A stretch of DNA of 64,000 bases from positions 36,452 to 100,451 of the forward strand of contig NZ_BCWB01000005.1 of assembly GCF_001592045.1 (NCBI RefSeq), given 5' to 3'. Under the pieces are notes generated by a model. The model saw only the letters and a list, made by a program, of their open reading frames with translations, ran no database searches and was not told where the DNA came from. The translations under genes were made by a program, and so were the position numbers. This stretch comes from Thermobifida fusca NBRC 14071 = JCM 3263 (GTDB lineage: Bacteria; Actinomycetota; Actinomycetes; Streptosporangiales; Streptosporangiaceae). Each line of letters opens with the position of its first letter. Position 1 is the stretch's first letter. Of this stretch, positions 37,013 through 45,910 are shown piece after piece.

Positions 37013-37849
37013 GTGATCAGCGTGCGCGACTGGAACCTGCCCGGCGGGCCCAAGGGCGCAGAGCGCCTGCACGTGCGGGCGTGGGCCCCGGCTGCCGGCG
37101 ACCCCGCCTTCTTGGTGGTGCTGGTGCACGGCTACGGCGAGCACATCGGGCGCTACGAGCATGTGGCGCGCTGGCTGTGCGAGCATGGCGCGGTCTGCTA
37201 CGGGGTGGACCACCGCGGGCACGGCACCTCCTCGGGGGAACGGGTGCTCATCGACGACTTCGCGGGGATTGTGGAGGACGTGCACCGGGTGGTCACCCAG
37301 GCGCGCACCGCCTACCGGGCGCTGCCGCTGGTGGTCGTCGGGCATTCCATGGGCGGGCTGATCGCGGCCCGCTACGTGCAGACCCATCCAGAGGAGGTGT
37401 CCGGGCTGGTGCTGAGCGGGCCGGTGCTCGGCGAGTGGGCGGTCGTCGACGAGCTGCTGGCCCACGACGAGATTCCCGAGGTGCCGATCGACCCGGCGAC
37501 CCTGTCGCGTGACCCCGAGGTGGGCGCGGCCTATGCCGCCGACGAGCTCGTGTGGCACGGCCCGTTCAAGCGGCCCACTCTGGAGGCCTTCCGCGTGGAA
37601 TTGGCGCGCGCTACGGCGGCGGGGAAGGTGGAGGCACCTCTGTTGTGGCTGCACGGCTCTGACGACGCTCTGGTGCCGTTGGAGGGCACGGTGCGGGGGA
37701 TTCTCACCCTGGCGGGGCCGGACACGACGGCGCGGATCTTCCCGGGGGCGCGGCACGAGGTGTTCAACGAGACCAACCGCGACGAGGTGCTCGGGGAAGT
37801 GGCGCGGTTCGCGGCGCGGATCGCCGCGCAGGCGCGCGACAGCGGGTGA
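37013..37849 (+). CDS. Alpha/beta hydrolase, monoacylglycerol lipase-like
   Basis: 278 residues from a GTG at 37013 after AGGAAGGGG. The oxyanion His-Gly (VHGYGEHIGRY), nucleophile elbow GHSMGG near residue 118, acid Asp (SDDALVPL near residue 222) and His (GARHEVFNETN) complete a catalytic triad in the serine-aminopeptidase S33/lysophospholipase branch. The HGYGEHxGRYxHVA opening is characteristic of monoacylglycerol lipases. GTGA overlap with the YczE-like gene suggests an operon. Confidence 0.88.
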   Translation: MISVRDWNLPGGPKGAERLHVRAWAPAAGDPAFLVVLVHGYGEHIGRYEHVARWLCEHGAVCYGVDHRGHGTSSGERVLIDDFAGIVEDVHRVVTQARTAYRALPLVVVGHSMGGLIAARYVQTHPEEVSGLVLSGPVLGEWAVVDELLAHDEIPEVPIDPATLSRDPEVGAAYAADELVWHGPFKRPTLEAFRVELARATAAGKVEAPLLWLHGSDDALVPLEGTVRGILTLAGPDTTARIFPGARHEVFNETNRDEVLGEVARFAARIAAQARDSG

Positions 37850-37908
37850 GCTGGTATTTCCCTACCCCGGTTGGCGTTGCCGGAAGCGGACACGCCAGGA
37901 TCGTCCCC

Positions 37909-38583
37909 ATGACGCGACCGATAACCCCCGGTGAGTCCCCCGCTTTTTGGCGGTCGCTAGTCCACCGGACCCTCATCACTCCCCTGCTGCCGCAGCCGAG
38001 GCTGCGGCGCCTCGTCCAACTGTGTGTCGGCTTGTACCTGTTCGGGCTCGGCCTGGCCGCCCAGGTGGCGTCCGGGCTGGGTGCCGCCCCGTGGGATGTG
38101 CTGCACCAAGGCCTGCACCTGCGGACCGGCTGGTCGATCGGCACGTGGGTGATCATCACCGGCGTCATCGTGATCCTGCTGTGGATTCCGCTGCGGCAGC
38201 GCGCCGGGTTGGGCACTCTGCTCAACGCGACGGGGATCGGGGTGGCGTTGGACGTCTCGCTGCTGTGGCTGCCTGCCCCGGACGGGCTCGTGGGGCAGGT
38301 TGTGCTGCTCGTCGTGGGGATTGTGGCTGTGGCGGCGGGCGGCGGCATGTACATCGGTGCCGGGCTCGGCCCGGGGCCGCGGGATGGTCTGATGACCGGG
38401 CTGGCGGAGCGCGGCATGTCGATCTCGGTGGCCCGCACCTTGATCGAGGTGGCGGTGGTGGCGGCCGGGTTCGTCCTGGGCGGCACGGTGGGGGTGGGCA
38501 CCCTGGTGTTCGCGCTGGCAATCGGGCCACTCACGCAACTCTTCTTGCCGCCATTCCACGTGGATCGGCGTGTGGCGGGATAG
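37909..38583 (+). CDS. YczE/YitT-like membrane protein
   Basis: 224 residues from an ATG at 37909; a GTG at 37846 overlapping the hydrolase stop would add 21 residues. There are five or six hydrophobic segments. GLAAQVASGLGAAPWDVLHQGL after helix 1 and GAGLGPGPRDGLMTGLAER in the second half repeat the G-x-G-P/A-W/R-D signature that defines the YczE/YyaS/YitT family. No transport substrate is known. Coupled to the lipase-like gene. Confidence 0.75.
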   Translation: MTRPITPGESPAFWRSLVHRTLITPLLPQPRLRRLVQLCVGLYLFGLGLAAQVASGLGAAPWDVLHQGLHLRTGWSIGTWVIITGVIVILLWIPLRQRAGLGTLLNATGIGVALDVSLLWLPAPDGLVGQVVLLVVGIVAVAAGGGMYIGAGLGPGPRDGLMTGLAERGMSISVARTLIEVAVVAAGFVLGGTVGVGTLVFALAIGPLTQLFLPPFHVDRRVAG

Positions 38584-38879
38584 CGTGGAGGCGGTTCCCC
38601 GGAACCTTCACTATCAGCGAACAGGACATTACACGCGAACTACGCAATGAGATTCTTTCATACCCTTCTTTCCACCGAAATCTCCCCCTTCCGGGGCGTT
38701 GTGTCGGGAACGTGACCTATACATCGGTCTAGGTGGCAGCAGACGCTCTCCGGCAGGACTAACGTTGCCTGCAACGGAGTCCGGGAGCGCAACACGGAGA
38801 TCCTCCGCTACCGCGTCCCCGTTTTTCAGTGACCCGTCCATACGGGGCCATCCACGAATGTTTGATGGGGGTGATCGGC
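38584..38879 (+). other. Leader region of the GH15 gene
   Basis: About 300 bp with a hairpin GGTTCC/GGAACC near 38592-38605 and a TATACAT element at 38716-38722 that could be a -10 box. No coding gene is supported. Confidence 0.35.
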
Positions 38880-40676
38880 GTGTCCGCACTGATCGAGGAC
38901 TACGCAATGATCGGCGACATGCAGACCGCTGCCCTGGTCGGGCGGGACGGGTCAATCGACTGGATGTGCCTTCCACACTTCGACTCCCCCGCATGTTTCG
39001 CCGCTTTGCTGGGAGACGAACAGAACGGCCACTGGTGGATCCGTCCTGTCGGGGTTGACCCCAGGTCTACTCGCCGCCGCTACCGCCAGGACACTCTGAT
39101 CCTGGAAAACGAGTGGGATACCCCAACCGGTACCGTGCGCCTCATTGACTTCATGCCCCCACGCGGTGGCCACCCCCACCTGGTGCGGATCGTCGAAGGC
39201 GTCAGCGGCACCGTGCAGATGAAGACCGCTATCCGCCTGCGCTTCGACTACGGCAACGTGGTGCCGTGGATCCACCGCGTCGACAGCGAGGTGGTAGCTG
39301 TCGCCGGGCCCGACTCGGTGTGGCTGAGCGGCCCCGTACCGCTCGAAGGCCACAACTTCATGCACGACGCCGTCTTCACGGTCACGGCAGGCCAGCGCAT
39401 CCCCTTCGTCATGGCCTGGCATCCCTCCCACGTCGAGGAATCCGACCACCTCGACGCGGAGAAAGCCCTCGCCCAAACCGAGCGTTTCTGGCGCGACTGG
39501 GTGTCCAAGTGCACCTACCAGGGCCGCTACCGGGAAGCCGTGGTGCGCTCCCTCATCACCCTCAAGGCGCTCACCTACCGGCCCACCGGCGGTATCGTGG
39601 CGGCGCCCACCACGTCGCTGCCTGAAGACATCGGCGGGGTCCGTAACTGGGACTACCGCTACTGCTGGCTGCGGGACGCCACCATTACCCTGGAGGCGCT
39701 CATCCGCAGCGGCTACACCGACGAGGCGCACGCCTGGCGGGAGTGGCTGGTGCGGGCCGTGGCCGGCGAACCCCAGCACATCCAGATCATGTACGGGGTG
39801 CGCGGCGAACGGCGACTCGCCGAATGGGAAGCCGACTGGCTGCCCGGCTACGAGAACTCTCGGCCAGTGCGGATCGGCAACGCCGCCGTGAACCAGTACC
39901 AACTGGATGTCTACGGCGAAGTCATGGAAGTGCTCTACCTGGCGCAAAAGGCGGGCATGGCCGCGGGAGAGCACGTGTGGGGCCTGCAGCGTTCCCTCGT
40001 CAACTACTTGGAATGGTGTTGGTCGGAGCCCGATGAAGGCCTGTGGGAGGTGCGCGGGCCGCGCCAGCACTTTGTGCACTCCAAGGTCATGGCGTGGGTG
40101 GCGGCCGACCGGGCTGTGCGCATGATCGAAGAGTACGGCATGGAAGGCCCGCTGGAGCGGTGGAAGGCGCTGCGGGACACCATCCACGCCGAGGTGTGCG
40201 AATACGGCTACGACGCGGAACGCAACACCTTCACCCAGTACTACGGCAGCCGGGAGCTGGACGCCGCACTGCTGCTCATCCCTGAAGTGGGCTTCCTGCC
40301 CTACGACGACCCGCGGGTCATCGGCACTATCGAGGCGATCCGCGAAGAGCTCATGGTCGACGGTTTCGTGCTGCGTTACCGCACCGGCATCGAAGACGGT
40401 GCCGACCAGTTGCCGGGTGACGAAGGTGCCTTTCTCGCGTGCAGTTTCTGGATGGCGAACGCGCTGCTGTCCATTGGCCGGGAAAAGGAAGCGCGGGAAC
40501 TGTTCGAACGGCTGCTGTCGCTCCGCAACGACGTGGGACTGCTCGCGGAAGAATACGATCCGCGGCTGGGCCGCCAGGTCGGTAACTTCCCACAAGCGTT
40601 CAGCCACTTCCCGCTGGTGACCACGGCACTCAACCTGTCCCACCACGACGGATACCGGCGCAGCGAAACTGACTGA
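38880..40676 (+). CDS. Glycoside hydrolase family 15 protein (glucoamylase/trehalase-like)
   Basis: 598 residues from a GTG at 38880 (RBS GGGGGTGA); upstream GTG/ATG at 38829 and 38865 are alternatives. The N-terminal beta-sandwich opens with SALIEDYAMIGDMQTAALVG and DGSIDWMCLPHFDSPACF. The alpha/alpha barrel contains YCWLRDATITLEALI, the general-acid Glu region CWSEPDEGLWEVRG, and the base region GLLAEEYDPRLGRQVGNFP with QAFSHF. Bacterial homologues of this form include mycobacterial trehalases and glucoamylases; the sequence alone does not decide. No signal peptide, so cytoplasmic. Confidence 0.92.
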   Translation: MSALIEDYAMIGDMQTAALVGRDGSIDWMCLPHFDSPACFAALLGDEQNGHWWIRPVGVDPRSTRRRYRQDTLILENEWDTPTGTVRLIDFMPPRGGHPHLVRIVEGVSGTVQMKTAIRLRFDYGNVVPWIHRVDSEVVAVAGPDSVWLSGPVPLEGHNFMHDAVFTVTAGQRIPFVMAWHPSHVEESDHLDAEKALAQTERFWRDWVSKCTYQGRYREAVVRSLITLKALTYRPTGGIVAAPTTSLPEDIGGVRNWDYRYCWLRDATITLEALIRSGYTDEAHAWREWLVRAVAGEPQHIQIMYGVRGERRLAEWEADWLPGYENSRPVRIGNAAVNQYQLDVYGEVMEVLYLAQKAGMAAGEHVWGLQRSLVNYLEWCWSEPDEGLWEVRGPRQHFVHSKVMAWVAADRAVRMIEEYGMEGPLERWKALRDTIHAEVCEYGYDAERNTFTQYYGSRELDAALLLIPEVGFLPYDDPRVIGTIEAIREELMVDGFVLRYRTGIEDGADQLPGDEGAFLACSFWMANALLSIGREKEARELFERLLSLRNDVGLLAEEYDPRLGRQVGNFPQAFSHFPLVTTALNLSHHDGYRRSETD

Positions 40677-40711
40677 TTAAATTCCGCCACAATGGGTTAG
40701 TAGGGGTGGCC

Positions 40712-41449
40712 ATGGGAGTGATCACGGCCATGGCCACCAATCTCACAGATTTCGCGGTACAAAGCTGGCCGCAAGGGGTCGCGCTGCTCAGCGCGCTTGT
40801 GCTCTGCTCCCTGATCGGTTTAGAACGGGAATGGCGTAACAAGAACGCCGGCTTGCGTACCAACACGCTCGTCGGGCTAGGGTCCGCGCTGTTCATGCTC
40901 GTCGGTAAGTACGGGTTCGGCGACGTGATCGTCGACGGGCTGATCATGCTGGACCCCTCCCGGGTCGCCGGGCAGATCGTGTCCGGTATCGGCTTCATCG
41001 GCGCCGGGCTGATCTTCGTGCGCCGCGACATGGTGCGCGGGCTCACCACCGCTGCGGCCGTGTGGGTGTCGTGCGCGGTCGGTATGGCGTGCGGTGCCGG
41101 ACTGTGGCTGCTCGGCCTGTGGGTGACCGTCGCCTATTTCATCGTCGTACTCGGCTATCCCCCGCTGCTGCGGCTGCTCACCCGTTCCCAGCCCGCCATG
41201 TCCCTGTTCCGGGTCACCTACGACGACGGGCGCGGCATTCTGCGCTCGATCCTGGCACAGGCCACCCAGTACGGGTTCACTGTCCACAATGTGGCCACCC
41301 AGCGGCAGATCACCCGTGACGGGCGAGCCGTCGTCGACGTGGATTTGGTCCTCGCGGGGAAAACCCCCACAAGAGACCTGGCCACGGGACTGTCGGAAAC
41401 CGACGGGGTGCACCGGGTACGGGTCCTCCGCCCGGACGAGGCCGACTAA
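40712..41449 (+). CDS. MgtC/SapB-family membrane protein
   Basis: 245 residues from an ATG at 40712 after AGGGGTGGCC. The family signature LIGLEREWRNKNAGLRTNTL lies in the first third, GLGSALFMLVG follows, and GIGFIGAGLIFVRRD with the conserved LTTAAAVW occurs in helix 4. The C-terminal 90 residues form a soluble ACT-like domain. MgtC proteins help with Mg-limited survival by an indirect mechanism. It lies 35 bp after the GH15 gene, possibly the same transcript, and converges with an MFS gene, overlapping its end by four bases. Confidence 0.87.
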   Translation: MGVITAMATNLTDFAVQSWPQGVALLSALVLCSLIGLEREWRNKNAGLRTNTLVGLGSALFMLVGKYGFGDVIVDGLIMLDPSRVAGQIVSGIGFIGAGLIFVRRDMVRGLTTAAAVWVSCAVGMACGAGLWLLGLWVTVAYFIVVLGYPPLLRLLTRSQPAMSLFRVTYDDGRGILRSILAQATQYGFTVHNVATQRQITRDGRAVVDVDLVLAGKTPTRDLATGLSETDGVHRVRVLRPDEAD

Positions 41450-42570
41450 AGCCTCCACACGCTCAACCACACTCCCACGGCCAGGCAGGGCACGACCAAC
41501 AGCGCGAACAGCAGTCCCGGCCCCGCCCACAACGCCCCGGTGCCGTAGGCGGCGTAGACCAGCAGCGCCACCACGCTCCGCCCCGCCTCCGCCAGGGACG
41601 CGACCGTGGCACGTACTCGGCTGCTGACCTGCTCGTGCATCCGGTTTTCCACGGCCACGGCCGCCCATGCACCCGCCCCGAACCCGGCCGCGACCCCTAC
41701 CATGCCTGCAGGGTGGCCGCTGAGCGCTCCAGCCACGAGCAGCAGCACGCCCGCGCACAGGATCGGACCCGTCCACCGGGTGCCGCGGCCCGCACACCAC
41801 TGGCCTAGGGCAGTGCCCGCACTCACCAGCACCACCAGTGGGGCCACCGCCCAGTCCGCGGCCCCGGTGGCGCGGGCCAGCAGCGGAAGATACTCGTCCA
41901 ACGCGTCCACCACGGTGAGCGCTGCCAACGCCCCCATCACACCTACCAGGGCGGGGGTGTGGCGCAGGCGCGTCCACACACCACTCCAGGCTCCCCGCTG
42001 CCGCTGTTCGCCGGCGACGGGACGGTGGCGGGGAGTCTCAGGGAGGAGCCCTGCAGCAAGCGCGGCGAGCACACACGCGGCGACACTCGCTGCCCCCACT
42101 GCGGCATAGCCGCCGATGAGCAGCAGCGGTCCAGTGAGCAGGCCGGAGGCGAGCACAGCCCCCGTAGCCAAAGCTCGGGAGCGGCCGATCAGCCGCGGAT
42201 AGTCGGATGTCCTGCCCGCGGCGGCGAGAGTGTCGTAGACGAGCGCCTGGAACGCGCCGGAGCCTAACGCGCCACCCGCACCCCACAGCACGAAACCCGC
42301 GGCGAACACGGGAAAGGAAGGGAATAGGGTCCACAGCGCGAACGCCGCACCGGCGAGCAGCGGTGCTGCAGCCACCAGGGGGCGGCGCGCCCACCGGTCC
42401 GCGAGCAGCCCAGACGGAACCTCGAACGTGAACGCCACCAGCGTCCACAGCGCAAACAGCGCGGAAATCTGCCCGTCAGTTGCCCCGGTGTCGGCGAACA
42501 GCAGCGCATACACCGGGTAGAGCGGAATCAAGTCCTGGAAGAACGCGTAGGCGTAGACGCCCCACGTCAA
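41446..42570 (-). CDS. MFS transporter
   Basis: 374 residues, eleven or twelve hydrophobic segments. The loop between helices 2 and 3 carries GLLADRWARRPL, the conserved MFS motif A. No specific subfamily is evident; composition and compact size are like actinobacterial efflux/MFS proteins. The only usable start upstream of the first helix is TTG at 42570. A short ATG frame just before it ends in TGA (MAWQY), which might be a start lost to a nonsense change. Tail-to-tail overlap with the MgtC-like gene. Confidence 0.75.
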   Translation of the reverse strand: MTWGVYAYAFFQDLIPLYPVYALLFADTGATDGQISALFALWTLVAFTFEVPSGLLADRWARRPLVAAAPLLAGAAFALWTLFPSFPVFAAGFVLWGAGGALGSGAFQALVYDTLAAAGRTSDYPRLIGRSRALATGAVLASGLLTGPLLLIGGYAAVGAASVAACVLAALAAGLLPETPRHRPVAGEQRQRGAWSGVWTRLRHTPALVGVMGALAALTVVDALDEYLPLLARATGAADWAVAPLVVLVSAGTALGQWCAGRGTRWTGPILCAGVLLLVAGALSGHPAGMVGVAAGFGAGAWAAVAVENRMHEQVSSRVRATVASLAEAGRSVVALLVYAAYGTGALWAGPGLLFALLVVPCLAVGVWLSVWRL

Positions 42571-42875
42571 CCGGGCTTCGGGTGCGGGTCAATACTGCCA
42601 AGCCATGGGCCCACTCTAATCCACAGTTTGGTGGGCAGGAGACGGCGCCACGCCACCTCAACTTCCCCTTCCGCCCTGCAGCCAGGCAGGAGCGTTTTGC
42701 TACCAATTCCGGACGCTTTTGAACCTATCTCGAGTGTCACAGTAGTCCTGGCATGTCCCGACGACGGCACACCGACTCCCCAGTAACCGGGGTGCGGCAC
42801 CGAACACACGGCCCGCCCGTCGGATCTGACTGAATAGGTTGAGCACACCCCGCAGGCTCCCGCTGGAGGGCTGAC

Positions 42876-44462
42876 GTGACAGGGCAGGTACTAGACGGCC
42901 GCTACCGGCTCGTCGAACGACTGGGCTCTGGAGGCATGGGAGAAGTCTGGCGCGGCCACGACGAACGGCTAGGCCGCACAGTGGCGATCAAACTCATCCA
43001 CCCGGGGGCGAGCGTAGACGACGAAGCCGTCGCCCTCTTCCGCCGGGAAGCGCAAGTGACCGCACGACTCGCCGGACACCCCAACATCGTCATCCTCTAC
43101 GACTACGGCACCGACGGGGACACCGTGTACACGGTCATGGAACTCGTCACCGGCTGCTCGTTGAGCGCCCTGCTGCGCGAACGGGGACGCCTCCCCGTGG
43201 AATTAGCGGTGCGGTGGGGCGCCCACGTGTGCGCGGGACTGGCCGCCGCGCACGCGGTCGGCGTGGTCCACCGTGACATCAAACCCAGCAACCTCATGGT
43301 GGTGGACGCGGACGCCCCTGACGGAGGCACCGTCAAACTCGTGGACTTCGGCATCGCGGGATTCCACGAAGCCGCGTTGCACCAGCGCACCCTGCCGCCC
43401 ACCGGGGAACCGTTCGGCACCCCCTTGTACGTGTCGCCCGAGCAGATCCAAATGCTTCCCGTGGGGGCCTTCAGCGACCTGTACTCCTTCGGGGCGGTGC
43501 TGTTCCACATGCTCACCGGGCAGCCCCCGTTCCACGCCGCCGAACCGATGCCGGTGCTGCGCATGCACTTGACGGAACCTCCGCCCAACCCGGCTGAGCT
43601 GCGCCCCGACGTGCCAGCGGAACTCGCGGAGCTCGTGCTCATGCTGCTCGCAAAAGACCCCGGCCAGCGGCCAGACAACGCCCTGTGGGTCCGTGACCGG
43701 CTGCTGTCCCTGTCTGGCACCTCTCCCCCAGCCTCAGCGGCCTCCCCGACCGAATCAGCGTCGCGGGAGGCCCAGATGCGACGGCTCGAGCAGAGCTGGG
43801 TGGAAGCAGAACGTCTCGCTGCAGCGGGGCAGGCCGCTGCAGCAGCGCAGCGGATCGGTGCCCTCCTCGGCGAGCTCGCCGCCATCTACGGGGCTGACCA
43901 TCCCGCCACGTTGGAGGCCCGCCGTCGCCACGCTTCCCTCACCAGCCGAGCCGGGGACCCGGAGCGGGCCGCCGCCCTCTTCGACACTCTCGTCGCTGAC
44001 CTGGACCGGATCTACGGCCATGCCCACCCGGAAACGTACGCTGCCCGGCACCATCTCGCTGCCGCCACCGAGCAGGCGGGGCGCCGGGCCGAAGCCGCGG
44101 TCCTCCGCAGCGAACTCGTTGACGCGCTGACCGCCCAGTACGGGCCGCAGGCCGCCCGCCTTCTCCACCCTCGGCTGTTTTACGCCGTGGACCTTGCCGA
44201 AGCAGGCGATTTCACGGGCGCCGAAAAACTGCTGCGGGATCTCGCCGCCGCACTAGAGCAGCAGCTTGGTGCCCACACTCCCGCGCTCCAGATCGTCCAC
44301 CACTACCTGGATGTGGCCGCTGCTTTCGCATCAGAGACGGCTGGCGCGGAGCCGCCCCACCCCAACCGGTTCAGGGAGAGCACGCGGCTGGACGGCCGAC
44401 CACCGCCCCACCCGCTGCGGCAGCGGCTGACCCGCTGGCTGCGCTCCACCACTGAACTGTGA
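42876..44462 (+). CDS. Serine/threonine protein kinase with C-terminal TPR-like region
   Basis: 528 residues from GTG at 42876, preceded by GGAGGGCTGAC. The Hanks-type kinase domain occupies residues 1-275: glycine loop LGSGGMGEVWRG, ATP-Lys in TVAIKLIHPG, catalytic loop HRDIKPSNLM, VDFGIAGF (DFG) and YVSPEQIQ as the APE-like motif. After a short linker, residues 300-490 are Ala/Arg-rich helical repeats in tetratricopeptide style. No transmembrane helix or PASTA domain is present, so it is a soluble kinase. The target is unknown. Next gene: uracil-DNA glycosylase. Confidence 0.93.
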   Translation: MTGQVLDGRYRLVERLGSGGMGEVWRGHDERLGRTVAIKLIHPGASVDDEAVALFRREAQVTARLAGHPNIVILYDYGTDGDTVYTVMELVTGCSLSALLRERGRLPVELAVRWGAHVCAGLAAAHAVGVVHRDIKPSNLMVVDADAPDGGTVKLVDFGIAGFHEAALHQRTLPPTGEPFGTPLYVSPEQIQMLPVGAFSDLYSFGAVLFHMLTGQPPFHAAEPMPVLRMHLTEPPPNPAELRPDVPAELAELVLMLLAKDPGQRPDNALWVRDRLLSLSGTSPPASAASPTESASREAQMRRLEQSWVEAERLAAAGQAAAAAQRIGALLGELAAIYGADHPATLEARRRHASLTSRAGDPERAAALFDTLVADLDRIYGHAHPETYAARHHLAAATEQAGRRAEAAVLRSELVDALTAQYGPQAARLLHPRLFYAVDLAEAGDFTGAEKLLRDLAAALEQQLGAHTPALQIVHHYLDVAAAFASETAGAEPPHPNRFRESTRLDGRPPPHPLRQRLTRWLRSTTEL

Positions 44463-44524
44463 CCAGTGTCCGACTTGGCGCGAAACCGCCGCTGTTGTCT
44501 TAGCCCGCCGCTATGGTTTCCGCC

Positions 44525-45199
44525 ATGCCACGACCGTTGCACGAAATCATGGAGAGCGGGTGGGCCGAGGCACTGGAGCCCGTGGCCGACCGTATCGCGC
44601 AGATGGGTGACTTTCTGCGGCAGGAGGTGGCCGAAGGCCGCACCTACCTGCCTGCTGGGGAGAACGTGCTGCGCGCCTTCCAGCAGCCTTTCGACCAAGT
44701 GCGGGTGCTCCTTGTCGGCCAGGACCCCTACCCCACGCCGGGGCACGCTGTCGGGCTGAGCTTCTCCGTCTCCCCCGAAGTGCGCCGCCTGCCGGGCAGC
44801 CTGCGCAACATTTTCCTCGAATACACCCAAGACCTCGGGTATCCGATGCCGTCCAGCGGGGACCTCACCCCGTGGGCGGAACGCGGCGTGCTGCTGCTCA
44901 ACAGGGTGCTGACCGTGACCCCGCGCAAACCGGGATCGCACCGCGGCAAAGGCTGGGAAGCCGTCACCGACCAGGCGATCCGCGCCCTCGCTGCACGCGG
45001 CAAACCACTCGTGGCCATCCTGTGGGGCCGGGACGCGCGCAGCCTACGCCCGCTCATGCCGGACGTGCCGTGCGTAGAGTCCGCCCACCCCAGCCCCATG
45101 TCGGCGCACCACGGCTTCTTCGGTTCCCGCCCGTTCAGCCGCGCCAATGCCCTGCTGGAACAGCAGGGCGCCGAACCCATGGACTGGCGGCTGCCCTAG
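44525..45199 (+). CDS. ung: Uracil-DNA glycosylase, family 1
   Basis: 224 residues from ATG at 44525 (another ATG at 44513). Water-activating motif [17 protein letters not shown] with the catalytic Asp, the uracil-recognition segment [11 protein letters not shown], and [18 protein letters not shown] as the Leu/His DNA-intercalation loop are all present. Excises uracil from DNA in base-excision repair. The C-terminal segment [17 protein letters not shown] is as in other actinobacterial Ung proteins. Confidence 0.95.
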   Translation: MPRPLHEIMESGWAEALEPVADRIAQMGDFLRQEVAEGRTYLPAGENVLRAFQQPFDQVRVLLVGQDPYPTPGHAVGLSFSVSPEVRRLPGSLRNIFLEYTQDLGYPMPSSGDLTPWAERGVLLLNRVLTVTPRKPGSHRGKGWEAVTDQAIRALAARGKPLVAILWGRDARSLRPLMPDVPCVESAHPSPMSAHHGFFGSRPFSRANALLEQQGAEPMDWRLP

Positions 45200-45421
45200 C
45201 CGAGTCCAAGGGCTGCGGCCCTAGGCGCGAGGAAGCCTTGCTGGCTGGGGTAGTGAAGGGTACCGCCCGATCTGCCCTCGCACCCCAGCCGAAACAGCAG
45301 AAGGTCCGCGGCGGCACGTTCTGCCCGTGCGGAAGCAGGCCCCGTGGACCGCAGCCTCCCCCTGGCCAGCAGGGTTCGCCAAGAATCCCCGCGTGCGGGA
45401 CGTGCGGAGTCCCGTTCCCGG

Positions 45422-45784
45422 TCAGGGGGAGGTCACGCACAGTTCGTTGCCTTCAGGGTCGGCGAGCACCACGGTCCCCTCGCCGTCGGGTGTGCGGGTG
45501 TCGACCACGAAAGTGGCGCCCAATTGGATGAGCCGGTTGATCTCCTTGTCCCGGTCGTCTTCCACCGGACTCAAATCCAAGTGGAGTCGGTTTTTCACCA
45601 TTTTGCTCTCCGGTACCCGCTGAAACGTGAGCTTCGGCTGACCGTCGGGGGTGTCCACGCACACCCGGGCATCACCGGGCCTGCTCCCCGGAGCGATCAC
45701 GGCGCCCAGCGCTCCCGCCCAGAATTCGGCCAGCGCGTAGGGATCAGCGCAGTCGAAGGTCACTGCCCGAATCACCGATCGCAT
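45422..45784 (-). CDS. Glyoxalase/bleomycin-resistance (VOC) superfamily protein
   Basis: 120 residues from an ATG at 45784 with GGAAGGAAATAGG upstream. Two beta-alpha-beta-beta-beta units are visible: FDCADPYALAEFWAGALGA starts the first. The second carries NRLHLDLSPVEDDRDKEI, RLIQLGATFV and VLADPEGNELCV. The last segment is the canonical DPEGN-x-L/F-C motif of this actinobacterial VOC group. Metal ligands and substrate are not assignable. It is divergent from the NACHT gene at 45911. Confidence 0.82.
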   Translation of the reverse strand: MRSVIRAVTFDCADPYALAEFWAGALGAVIAPGSRPGDARVCVDTPDGQPKLTFQRVPESKMVKNRLHLDLSPVEDDRDKEINRLIQLGATFVVDTRTPDGEGTVVLADPEGNELCVTSP

Positions 45785-45910
45785 TCCTATTTCCTTCCAA
45801 AAGTGGACGCAGCCGCATGAGCTTGTGCCCATCATGGAATTTGGGCAACCGTCACGGAAACGCCACAATAGAGAGCCCCTCCCACGCCATCGTCGGAAGG
45901 CAGCATCGTA

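Noticed and set aside
38952..40646. 564-codon minus-strand frame
   Set aside because: Shadow of the GH15 gene.
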